Source of the DNA: Phanerodontia chrysosporium
Lineage: Eukaryota; Basidiomycota; Agaricomycetes; Polyporales; Phanerochaetaceae
NCBI GenBank assembly: GCA_001910725.1
Contig: MJGA01000003.1
Coordinates: 1,922,001 to 1,986,000, forward strand
Length of the DNA stretch: 64,000 bases
Direction of reading: 5' to 3'
The notes under the pieces were generated by a model that was not told the origin of the DNA, made no database searches, and was given only the letters and a program-made list of their open reading frames with translations. Below are positions 1 to 9,364 of the stretch, one piece after another. Numbering within the stretch: the stretch's first letter is position 1; each line of letters opens with the position of its first letter. The translations under genes were made by a program, and so were the position numbers.

Positions 1-2000
1 GATGTCGATACGCTTTGCGAATCATTGAAGTCGATGAATGCGTTATGGAGAGTGATGGTGGCCCTGTGTAAAAGCCGATCAGGCGGGAGTTCCACCGAGG
101 TCGTCGGAACACTTACGCGTGTGGCACGACATGTACCATGTAGAGATCTGTGTCGAGTGCACCGTCTTCGCTGAGGCCAAGATGTTTGAAGTTTGCTGGT
201 ATGCACTGCAGAAAATCGACGCAGACCAGCCGGTCAAGCTCCTCAAACCCTGGTAACGAGAACGGGTTGGTGCTCTTGAGCGGGGGTTTTCGCAGATTGG
301 TGCGCGTATTATGGTCCGTGACACGGCCGAAAAGCATTACAGCCTTGAGGAAGAGCAGGAAGGAGTCAGTGTATGCTGGTATATGCCGGGTGAAAACATC
401 TTTTGTGGCCAGATCCTGAGGATTGCTCTGGACATTCGACTGAAAGATCATCAACGAGTAATCCAGGCGCGAGGGGCGAGCGACTTACGTTCATTTCAAA
501 GTCTATGCTCCGTAGGGGAAACTCTGTCCCGATATCACGCTCGTCCACGCCATGCAGCCATCCGCCGACAGACACGATGCGATCGAACATGATCGTCATC
601 CACCATGTCCTGCGGCGTGACTCGAGCTCTTTGAAATCTTTCGGTGGCGCGAGATACGCCCCTGGTGAGCTGCCGCCCTGCGCAGCGGAGAACGTGCCGG
701 GGTAATTGAGTCGCAGTGGGATGGCAACCCGGGTCTGGAAACCTGCGAAGATCCACACCTCGACCCAGCGCCCCTCCTGGTAGAAGTACCACGAGAGTAT
801 TATACAAGCTTGCATTACGGGGAAGATGTCTTGTCCAGAGGCCATTGTGCGGTCGATATACGACCTTGTCTTGCTGACGTGAAATTCGGCGAAGCGGTCG
901 CGGCGGGTGCCGTCTGGCATGACAGCTATATCGTGGGAAGCCCATCGAGAAGCAGAGGCGCACTGGTGCGCACGCCATGAGGTCCAGAAACTGCTGGAAG
1001 GAGGTTGCGTGTACTCACGATGGCGTGCAGAACTGCGGAGTGCGGGAAATTAGGATCCTTGGGGTGTAGATGCATCGATGCCAGGAAGGACGGTCTGTGA
1101 AGGACACGGGAACCACACGGATCGCATCTAAAGAACACCTCGATACTGCGATGACGACCATAGCGTTGTCGTCAGAATCCAAGTAACGAAGTGCTGGAGG
1201 GCAAGTGACTCACAAATGATTGAGGACGTCAGGGCCCGGTAGATCTGGATCCCACCCGGCGAACAGGACATCCACCATTGTTGGGTCGTTGCCTCCGTTG
1301 CTGGGAGGTTGCAGCATTTGCGGGCTCCCGGCCGAATCGCGTATCTGCGCCCCTGGGTTCTCTATGGGGACACCATTGGTCATCTCCATGGTGGGTGAAA
1401 CCATGCTCCCGCTGGGGCTGCTAAGGGTCGGGGAGCGGCCTGTGAACCGCCTGACATCGCCGAGCTGACGCGTTGGTGCGACGCATAGTGCTCCGGGGGC
1501 GATGCTGAGCCCGCGTTGAAGTTCCGCGCCTCGTTGAGCTGACTTCGGAGTTGTGCTAGGCACGATCTGTGAATGGCGGACATCTGGAACGCCAAGGGCA
1601 CTCACAAATCTGCTCTTCCAGGATACGGATCCTCTCGATAGGGTCAACCTCAGGTGCTATTGGCAGTCCTTCCACAGGATCGTACGAACACTGAGGTTCA
1701 GTTGGATGCCTGAGGAAAGCATGGGTCAATGTAGGGGTCTACATGTTCAGATGTGGATGTCTGCGTACGCGTATCCGACAGGCGGCGGCACGCTGATGAG
1801 GGCTTGCCATTGTCTGCGGGATGGTGAGACGTTAGTCGCGGGAAAGCGTAGGGAGTCCGCTTGGCACACTCACTTGACGCAAGTCGTGCAATGTGGACGC
1901 GCAGCATCGCATTTCTGTCGCGCTAAGTAATGAGCTGGACTAGCCGAGCGCACAGGGCCTGAGCACGCACCAGCTTGCGCTTTCGGCAGGACAAGCAGGC
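1..2000 (-). CDS. Zn(II)2Cys6 fungal transcription factor, 3' end outside window
   Basis: Nuclear DNA-binding regulator of the Zn2Cys6 plus fungal_trans class; its target genes cannot be told. The binuclear cluster is spread over three exons: CLSCRKRKL (about 1971-2000), KCDAARPHCTTCVK (about 1874-1914) and CSYDPVEG (about 1670-1690), followed by a short coiled-coil stretch IERIRILEEQI. The linker ends in GWDPDLPGPDVLNHL (about 1210-1260). The fungal_trans domain then starts with DPCGSRVLHRPSFLAS (about 1090-1135) and continues through HAI/CASASRW, LSWYFYQEGRWVEVWIFAGF and SRRRTWWMTIMFDR. After another intron comes YTDSFLLFLKAVMLFGRVTD, and the last exon seen reads ATITLHNAFIDF at 1-60, so the C-terminus is missing. 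The start codon lies upstream of 2000 in an exon I could not fix. All six cluster cysteines are present. Family is confident; exon joins are inferred. Confidence 0.85.
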
Positions 2001-3389
2001 CTAGGGGGCAGAAGATGGTAAGGAACGAGAGGCGTCGGACGGTGGTGGCGGAGGGAGCGGTACCTGGTTTCTACGCAAAGCCGAACGGCCCGTGGAGGCA
2101 GACGCTTTGGGCATGTACCTGCAGTGCGTCGACGTCCAACAAGGGTATGGCGGTCAGGGAGAAGGAGGTTTGGATGGGGTCGCCGGGCGCGAGAAACTGT
2201 TTTAATAAACGGGCAGTGGGTCACGGGCAGCGTTTGCAGGCAGGACGGAGAGTGCATGGGAGCGCTCGAGGTTTCCCCGCGGCACAATTGCACGCGTGCC
2301 GTACTCAGTGACTTTATGTACGTGATAACGTCAGGCCCGATTCGCATGGTTCACTCTCAGCGCACACCGCGAGATGGCGGCTCGACCCGCCGCCAGAAGC
2401 TGTGCTCGCTGTTTCCTTCAACACGGGCTCCTGCGTCTGGGCACAGCGGCCGCCCACGCTTTCCATCAGCCGCCGGCTCTCCCAGCCAGGCCCGGCAGCT
2501 TGGCGCCTCCGTCCACCGCATCGTCCGACTCGCAACACCAGCCAGCGACAGCCTCGTCTGCCGGGGCCCGCCCACGACCCGTTGCGGGCATGCTCTTGGC
2601 CGCCCCCGAGCCCACAATTATCCACGGCTGACTTGGGCAGTGTACGACGTGCCGCAGACGATCGGGCTAGCCTTCCCTGGTTTCAGGATCGATCGTTTCG
2701 CCACCCCCGCACCGTCACATGCGTTTACTAGACTCGCCCGTCGGTCGGCTTTGTGGCGGCTGCGCATCGTACGTCATACGCTAGCTGCCTGCAAGTGCTA
2801 CACCCGCCGTTCGCTGCCTGGGACATCGCCTGTAGGTGTCCTCGCATCGGATCGACACAGTACCGGCTCAACCGCACCGTATAGTCTGCACCGTCTGCCC
2901 TGATCACTTCGTTCAGATCAAGACGCGGTCTTCAAGCCGTCGTGCGAACGATCTTCGCCGGTATATGTACAGCGCGTCTGCGTCAAGCTTGCACAGATGC
3001 CATCGCAGTACCGGCTTCCAGACGGTCATTATCGCCGTGGGCGCTGCCTGTTGCTTCGCATTGCAGAGTACCGTGTCCCAGGCACCACCTGCAAAGTCTC
3101 TGCTTCCGAGTCGCAGACTGGTGGAAAAGAAAACTAACAGTTGTCGTCGCATTGGCGCCGAGCCAGAGGTCGGGACAACATGACTTGGAAACGCGGAACT
3201 GTGTGACCGTCTATTCAAGGGCGAACTGTCAATGTCGTGTAGCGAAACTGCTCGCCGCATCCCGCGTCGGTTCATGACAGAAACGGTGCCTTGCCGCCGT
3301 CTGAGGAGGCAAACGCCAGATGGACTCTTAAGACCTAGCAGAATTACGAGCTATAGTCAGTAGCATTCCATGGCTCAGGAGAATGTATC
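2001..3389. other. Gene-poor stretch upstream of the Zn2Cys6 gene
   Basis: It should hold the promoter and first exon or exons of the regulator to its left, and the 3' flank of the YjbQ-family gene to its right. Open frames exist on both strands (the longest is 2124-2903, plus), but none shows a recognisable domain, a plausible splice pattern or protein-like composition. I see no repeat or RNA gene here. Confidence 0.5.
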
Positions 3390-4228
3390 TCACAAGATAG
3401 TCGCAACGACCTTCCTGGTGCGGGCAGCATGCCGAAACTCGGTAAGGTAGATACCTGCGCATGCATTCAACGGAAGTTCGTTGGGTCAGCGTAGCCGGAT
3501 GACTGACCTTGCCAAGTACCCAAATTCAATTGGCCGTTCGTGATCGGAATTGAGATAGAAGAGCCGACGAGGGAAGCCTTCGTGTGCGAGACCCTGCAGG
3601 TCGGTTCGATTAGCCTGAACAGCGTGCGCTTGCCTACATCACGTACGAATCACTGCCGTGCGGAATCGGATTTTGTCAGCACGCTCCAGTCATGCACAAA
3701 AAATATGAATGCTCACTCAGGACCCTCGTCGGTGTGGCGCCAGTCCAGGGTTTCGGGAACAATGTTGTCCAACGCCATGTCCATATCTAAAAGGAAGAGA
3801 TCAGCCAAACAACAGTCGGCGCTGTTGTGGTACGAATAGCTGCTATTTCTGACCTTTACGGACATCTATGTAACACCCCGCGACTCAGCAGGTAGCATTG
3901 CCAGCGGGAACGGCCACATACCGGAATCGCAGTTTTCATTGACTGTCAGCGCAGCGGAAGTGTGCTGACTGAAGCAATAGGCATTAGCACTATCAGAAGT
4001 TTTGACAGTAACACCTTGCATCGCCTACTGACATGAATAGAAACAGCATGCCGACCTGGTTGCAGTCTCTGTCAGCTCCGTGCAACGTTTTACCATCGAT
4101 CACAGGCGGAACTGAGGACATACCTGGACGCCTTGCAAGCCTTGCGCGATCTGCCCCACTATCTCATCAGTTACGAGATGGCAGCCCTTGGCGCGCCTCT
4201 GGAGGGTGAAAGTCTTCTGCCAGCCCAT
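3390..4228 (-). CDS. YjbQ/UPF0047-family protein (secondary thiamine-phosphate synthase fold)
   Basis: Small cytosolic protein of the YjbQ family; bacterial members have secondary thiamine-phosphate synthase activity, but the fungal role is not established. Eight exons were inferred: 4124-4228, 4033-4055, 3922-3968, 3854-3865, 3717-3786, 3647-3652, 3508-3593 and 3390-3454. They sum to 414 bases, that is 137 residues plus stop, which is the usual family length. The joined protein carries the family landmarks: [20 protein letters not shown] at the N-terminus, [45 protein letters not shown], and [13 protein letters not shown] near the end. The start at 4228 (MGWQKT) matches the family start; an in-frame upstream ATG at 4411 would add an unmatched extension. 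Two exons are only 12 and 6 bases long (see the separate entries). The usual DDMPAH motif reads DDSVSH here. Confidence 0.85.
3647..3652 (-). other. Six-base micro-exon in the YjbQ-family gene
   Basis: On the minus strand TGATTC is preceded by the acceptor CGGCAG and followed by the donor GTACGT. The exon above ends with two bases of a codon (GA) and the exon below begins with one spare G. Inserting TGATTC gives GAT GAT TCG and restores the conserved Asp-Asp pair after EGP; skipping it gives one Glu and shortens the family motif. Skipping also stays in frame, so only transcript data can decide. Confidence 0.6.
3854..3865 (-). other. Twelve-base micro-exon in the YjbQ-family gene
   Basis: ATGTCCGTAAAG on the minus strand sits between the acceptor TTACATAG and the donor GTCAGA. 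It joins a phase-1 exon ending in a spare G to one beginning AT ATG GAC and supplies D-V-R-K-D, matching the family's conserved D-V-R-x-D before the helix MDMALD. Without it the conserved segment is absent. Confidence 0.7.
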
Positions 4229-4530
4229 GGCGATAGTCAGTGCGTGTTTGATGTTAGAGGTAGCAGTCCGAGACGGATCCCGCGAGGCGTCGGTCTCTGT
4301 CTGCACAGATACGCGATCAGAATTGATGGGCGGTGACGTCTCCTTCCTGTGACCGCCCGGTCGGATAAGGAAGGGGCAGTCGTTCGGCGTGCATTGACTT
4401 GTAACAACCACAGCGAGCAGCGGGCGGTGCGCTATATCTCTCAGACACAGTGGCAGACCGCATAAAACATAGACATAGCATGGCGGGACAGTACAGTAGT
4501 AGTGTACAGCAGGAGTATGCGAAAAAAAAC
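4229..4530. other. Spacer between the YjbQ-family gene and CPSF30
   Basis: It holds the promoter of the YjbQ-family gene and the 3' UTR of CPSF30, both minus-strand. No further coding signal is seen. A run of eight A residues at 4522-4529 lies just downstream of the CPSF30 stop. Confidence 0.5.
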
Positions 4531-5636
4531 TCAGTCCTGGGTCTCGCCGTATCTCTTGTAAGTCGCCCTATCAAAGCCCCCGCGGTTGCCAGGTACATTC
4601 CGACGATTGCAATGATTCGCGTAATGCCCACGTTCGCCGCACTGCAGAGACGAGGGTTAGCTAATGCGATGAGGGCTTAGCCGGTGTTTCGGCTCACCTT
4701 GAAGCACACGACGTCCTCGAGGTTCCGCCGACCGCCAGGAGGACCAAGCGTGCCGCCTGCACCCGGCGGACCTGTACCACCATAACCGCGGTCGAAGTCC
4801 GCATACCTGCCGTAACCTGGCGGCGGAGGCCCTAGGTCGCGCTGTGATGGTGGTTCTGGGGGTTCATACGCCTTCGGTGGGGGCAGATCCGGTTTTGGGC
4901 TAGACCAAGAGTTAACGCCCGATGCTACCGGCATAAAGAAAAGGTACATACTGCCCGCGAGGACATTCCGGGCCCAGAGGACAAAAGCCTGTCAGATAGT
5001 TTTGGCACACGACTCTGCGAACGTGCTTGCGCGGACATGAAGGTCCTGGGAGCCTTCGTCAGCTAACGCCTGCTGTTGATGGAGAAGCACGTACCGAGTT
5101 TGCAGAACCCACGGTTGTAGTCGGGACACTCCACCCGCCGCTCTTTCGGATGCGCGTACAAACATTCGTCGCCTGCAGAACAATAGCCGTACTTTGCGTA
5201 CCACCAGCATTCTGGCATGCGCCTCAGATTGTACTCATGCAAGAACTCGCATTGGTCTCCCTTCTTACACAGTCCACGCAGCCAGTGCTTGCAGACTGTA
5301 GAGAGACGCTCCCTTTCTCGAGGATGCGTCGGTAACTGCTTCGGTGGTTGGAAATTTTGCGTCGACGGTGTAGTGTGCCTCAGAGGACAGTGTAGCGGAC
5401 CAAGAGGACAGCCTGTCGCTGACAGGTTCAAACGGCATATTTGATCATCTATGGAGCTCGAGTTCGGTACAGGCCTTTGTCAACACAAGCACAATGTGCG
5501 CACCCTTGTCCAACTTAATCCCGAGCTCATTCTTCACATAGTTCTCCTCCACGAAGTTGTTCTGGTGGAACTGAGGCCGAATAAGGTCTTTGAGACCAGT
5601 GGGTGCAGCCAGAGGGTTCGAAGTTGCCGAGTTCAT
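4531..5636 (-). CDS. YTH1: mRNA 3'-end processing factor CPSF30/Yth1
   Basis: Zinc-finger subunit of the cleavage and polyadenylation factor, which binds the AAUAAA region of pre-mRNA in the nucleus. Exon 1 (start 5636) encodes TSNPLAAPTGLKDLIRP and ELGIKLDKD. A spliced continuation gives DQICRLNLSATGCPLGPLHC, the first CCCH finger. Four more fingers follow: VCKHWLRGLCKKGDQCEFLH, ECWWYAKYGYCSAGDECLYA(H), ECPDYNRGFCKLGPSCPRKH and VCQNYLTGFCPLGPEC. A Pro/Gly-rich linker (about 4690-4890) leads to a CCHC zinc knuckle CFKCGERGHYANHC, whose second half lies in the last exon, and then NVPGNRGG and the stop at 4531. Budding-yeast Yth1 lacks the knuckle; animal CPSF30 has one. The order of five fingers plus knuckle is complete and no frame break was seen. 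Confidence 0.95.
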
Positions 5637-5879
5637 TATGCACGTATATTACGGGTATACGAGGACGTGGTCGTCCAGACCAAAGAAACGTTGTGGCACC
5701 CGAGCAGGCGCTGAGTAAGATCTGAATCTTTGGTGCAGGCTTATCTTGCTTTTGCCTTTTCCGGGTTCACCTATGTCACCGTGACGCGGGGGACGCAGCT
5801 TGGCTAGAGACTTCCGCGTGCCAGTCGCGCCCCCCGAGTCGCAACACAACGAGCACACCTCTCAGATACCCTCAGACCT

Positions 5880-7183
5880 ATGGAATCAGACAGGAAACCT
5901 CTGGCAAGTTCCGAAGACGCGGCTGGCGCGTTCGCCGAGTATCCTTTGGTCATTCGCGTACCCTTGAAACTCTGCGTGAATTGGCTGTCTTCGGGGCTGC
6001 GCTTTGTCCGACCGTATGCGCCTCAACTCGTCCCTCTGGCCGTCTTCGTATGCGCTATTCCAGCCCTTCTGTTCTTTTCCATCTCCTCCGGATGGTTTGT
6101 GTGGAGAAGCATGGCAGTAGGATGGGAAGTGCCTCTTTATCTTCAATATGGGTACGTCTCTACGCTCCTATAATCGCTTGTGCCCCTCACGTGTCTGTAC
6201 AAACCATGTCCTTAGGGACGGCGGGTCCCCATACGCCAGTGTCACTTTGCCTCCGCTTGTGTCGCGGCAAGCATATGACATCTCCTTGCACCTCCAAGTT
6301 CCAGCAAGCCCGTCAAATCTAGAGCTGGGGAACTTCATGGCTAGTGTCGTAATTACCACAGCAAGCAATCAGACGGTAGCTCAATCAAGGAAACCGGTCG
6401 GTATTAATCCTTCGCGTGATATCACTGGTCTAATTAGCTCCACCAGGGACTTGTGCTCCCCAAGTCCTCCTCGCCGCTTTCCTTCGTCTGGAGCAAGCCG
6501 GGAGTGATCGACTTGGCCCTTCCCATGCTTAGCAACGTGGAACTGGGCAAGAGTGGCTCCTCGGCGCAGATTGAAATAGGGAGACGAGACCAATGGAGAA
6601 CAGTCAAAACTGGCGAAGGTCGGGAATTGAGTGTATCATCGGCCATGCTGCGCGGTGTCGTAGTGCACCAAGGCCTGAGGCAAGTTGGTATTTGTCCCTG
6701 CCCTGTGTTACGCTCATGTCCTGTTTCAGAGGCCTTCTCACTCGCTTCCCGCTGGTCACTTCCATGCTCGCCGCGGCCACATTTTTCTTCGTTTCCTTCG
6801 TCGTTTTGGCGTCGTGCGTCTTGCCTGCGGTCGAATGGCAATTCCACGAGGAGCCACAGCCGCTCGAGCCTGTCGCCTATGAGAAACCGCGTCGGATGCG
6901 CAGACGTCCTCGGGATGAGTCTAGATCCGCTCAGACTCACAAAGCTGTACGCAAGCGCAGTCAGAGCCTTGGTTCATCTAGCAGGACATCCTTTGTGCGT
7001 CCCTTCTTCGTCTGTGTTGTTCATCCAACCTTCCAACTCATTTGGTTACAGTCTGCAACGCAACAACCAGGCTCTGAAGAGATTAAGACCGAAGACATAT
7101 CGGTTGAGATACCTCCGTCCGAGTCAACGCCTCTCAGGCGTAGACGTTCGAGGCTATCACAACCCTCTGAATCCGAAGACTAG
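5880..7183 (+). CDS. Seipin, ER lipid-droplet assembly protein
   Basis: Membrane protein of ER-lipid droplet contact sites, needed for droplet biogenesis. Exon 1 (start 5880) gives a short cytosolic N-terminus and a transmembrane segment near residues 35-70 (LVPLAVFVCAIPALLFFSIS). Spliced exons give the lumenal seipin core: YASVTLPPLVSRQAYDISLH, LQVPASPSNLELGNFMASVV and, after 6447, SPLSFVWSKPGVIDLALPML. The second membrane segment is at about 6722-6830 (SMLAAATFFFVSFVVLASCV), followed by a charged tail ending RRRRSRLSQPSESED. The intron before the second membrane segment appears to use a GC donor (AG|GCAAGT near 6678), since no GT donor gives the right phase. The start is shared with a 243-base divergent spacer to CPSF30. 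Confidence 0.9.
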
Positions 7184-7263
7184 CAACTTCGTTCTCTGAT
7201 ACTCCGATCCAATTATACCAAGCAGCTCTCATGCTCGTCTATTATACCGCGGCCTCTTTCCGT

Positions 7264-8224
7264 TTATTCTTTCGCCGGCTCGTCTTCTGGAGGTGCTACC
7301 TTCACCACAACCGGAGGCTCGACAGCCTCGTCTTTCTCGTCGTCTACTTTCTTGGTCTTTCCACGGTCCTTTGACTCTCCCTGTGCGACCTTTGCCGCCG
7401 CCTTTGCAATCTTCCTCTCCGGTTCAGGAGGTCCTGCAAGCCCTGCCACCAGATCCTTCGCATCGTCTCCGCCCAAGCCGAGCTCTTCCACCAACGCCTG
7501 CAACTCATCCACCGAGACACTCACGTTCGCCAAGCCGAACTCCGCCAGATCTTCGCCCGCATTGATTTCGTTCTTCTCCTTCTCTCTGAGGGCCTGCGGA
7601 GATGGTGATGGTGATCGAGAGGGTGCGTGCTTCGGGAACATCTGCAGCGGAGAGTATGCACCAGGTACGCCAATCGGTTGCTGTGCCTTTACAGGCGGTT
7701 CATCCACAAAGGGTTTGTAGTCTTCGTTACGGCGCAGGAATATATCGAGTTCATTGAACTCCACGGCTTCTTCACTACAGGGCCATGTGAGTTCTCGGGG
7801 GTTATTCTGCATCAAGCATACGCACAATTGAGAAAAGGTCTAAGATGAAATTAGCATCTTCGCACTCATCGTGCATGACTCTATACTCACGCCAACGAAC
7901 TCTCCGCCAACCAGAAGTCCCGGTAGTTGTTGTTTGTCTGCGCGAGGGTGTCATCAGTCTATGATGTATGATGGGTCCATATGTACGCAGTTACGGACCC
8001 AGCGGGGCCTTCCTCTTCCACAGCCTCTTCGCGTCTTCGTCCGATGCAAGATCATACGACGTGAAGTCTATCTTCTTGACCTGCAGCACTCGCAGAAGGT
8101 ACTCTACGTCGCATAATGTCAGACACGTTTGGTGCTACAGCGCGTGCCGTGTACCTTGGCGCCGCCTAAGCTCGACCTGCGATGCGATGGTCGTAAGGAA
8201 GACCTGGATTGGTGGAGGAGCCAT
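7264..8224 (-). CDS. SH3BGR/glutaredoxin-like protein with acidic-lysine-rich tail
   Basis: Probable cytosolic thioredoxin-fold protein of the SH3-binding glutamate-rich (SH3BGR) family. Exons from 8224 downwards encode MAPPPIQVFLTTIASQVELR, YLLRVLQVKKIDFTSYDLAS, DEDAKRLWKRKAP, QQLPGLLVGGEFVG and, after two short introns, FEEAVEFNELDIFLRR. This order (beta strand, helix, KIxFxxxD, PGLLVGGEFxG, EAVE) is the family pattern. No CxxC redox motif is visible, as is usual for this family. The C-terminal third, below about 7650, is low complexity: Ser/Pro-rich, then Lys/Glu/Asp-rich with alternating PPE and KKV blocks, and probably disordered. The biochemical role is unknown. Confidence 0.8.
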
Positions 8225-8594
8225 GGTGATCTGGGTGCTAGAATTGTGTAAAGGTGAAGGACGGTCTGAGCAGGCTGTGAGCTGTCCGAGGTGAAGTTGC
8301 TATGGGGTCTCGAGATCTCCACAGCCGCTTCTTTGTCCGAAACATCTCCTTCCCTCAATCGCGCACGCGCAGTATTCGCTCACTCGACCGCGCATCCGCT
8401 CGTGTGCAACATGCATCTTGCGCGAGTCGTTTCAGCGCACGGCATGCCTAAACAAGAGGTTGTCAACCGCAGATCGGCGGCGCCGTTGCTCGCACGTTCT
8501 CGCACTCCGGCTCGCTCAAGTCGCTCGACTGTCTCTGCGGCACGCGCTTTGCTATCATCCTCAACCTCACCCTGACAGATCGACGCGTCCAGCG
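8225..8594. promoter_or_regulatory. Divergent spacer, SH3BGR-like gene and phosphatase
   Basis: 370 bases between two start codons pointing away from each other, so it must carry both promoters and 5' UTRs. No convincing TATA box or named operator was recognised. Open frames here lack protein-like features. Confidence 0.5.
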
Positions 8595-9228
8595 ATGGCA
8601 CCCTCTGCATTGGTAGTCTGCCTCGGAAACATCTGCCGTTCTCCCATGGGAGAGGCCGTGCTCAAGCACGTCGCCAAAGAGCGCGGGATCGATATCCATG
8701 TCGAGTCGGCGGGCACTGCTGGGTATCACGTCGGCGAAGAGCCCGACGACAGGTACGCTTCCATCGTTGTGAGACCCCTGAGTCGTGCACTGACAATTAC
8801 ACGCGCGATGTACGTAGGACCGTCGCCGTTTGCAAGAAGGTGTGTCCCGCAGGGATCTTCTCACCCACATATCGTCTGATCTCAGGTAGCATGGCGTGCC
8901 CATAAACCACGAAGCTCGCCAGGTCTCAGCCGAGGACTTCAAGAAGTTCACGCATATCTTGGCCTCCGACGAGGCTAACCTTCGTGCTCTCGAACGCATG
9001 AAACCGAAGGACGCGACAGCAGAGGTCCGCCTCTGGGGATCGTATGCGGACAATAAGGCCATTGCAGATCCATACTACGGTGGCATGGTAAGGCTGTCCC
9101 TGTTCAAGCACGCAGCTGGATTGACGTTGATTTCTCCGTAGAATGGGTTCGAGCAAGTATATAAACAATGCGTGGAATACAGCAATGCGTTCTTGGACCA
9201 GGTCGTTGGCAACGCCAGGCAGAACTAG
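8595..9228 (+). CDS. Low-molecular-weight protein tyrosine phosphatase
   Basis: Cytosolic cysteine phosphatase of the Ltp1/Stp1 family, which hydrolyses phosphotyrosine or small acidic phosphates. The start at 8595 gives ALVVCLGNICRSPMGEAVLK, containing the P-loop C-x5-R-S (CLGNICRS), then HVESAGTAGYHVGEEPDDR. Short introns lead to TVAVCKK, HGVPINHEARQVS, the long exon FTHILASDEANLRALERMKP, and the catalytic aspartate loop ADPYYGGM. The last exon (about 9142-9228) reads NGFEQVYKQCVEYSNAFLDQ. About 160 residues, the normal family size, with both the P-loop and the DP general acid present. It converges with the dehydrogenase gene 137 bases downstream. Confidence 0.93.
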
Positions 9229-9364
9229 GGCGGGAATAGAGCCAGACGACCCAATGTACATCATACCAGGATACATGACATGCTTGCATTGTCATGAAGA
9301 TTGTAGAGATATCCAAAATCCATTCCGAGTGTAATATACACATTTTACAAACACAGTGAGGAGC

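Noticed and set aside
2124..2903. Open frame of 259 codons on the plus strand upstream of the Zn2Cys6 gene
   Set aside because: Composition is Arg/Pro/Ser/His-rich with no domain, and it lies over the regulator's promoter. It looks like a chance GC-rich frame.
3601..3612. GGTTCGATT, like a tRNA B box
   Set aside because: No acceptor stem or A box around it; it lies in an intron of the YjbQ-family gene.
4521..4530. Run of A residues as a possible slippage site
   Set aside because: It lies outside the CPSF30 reading frame, just past the stop on that strand, and has no recoding context.
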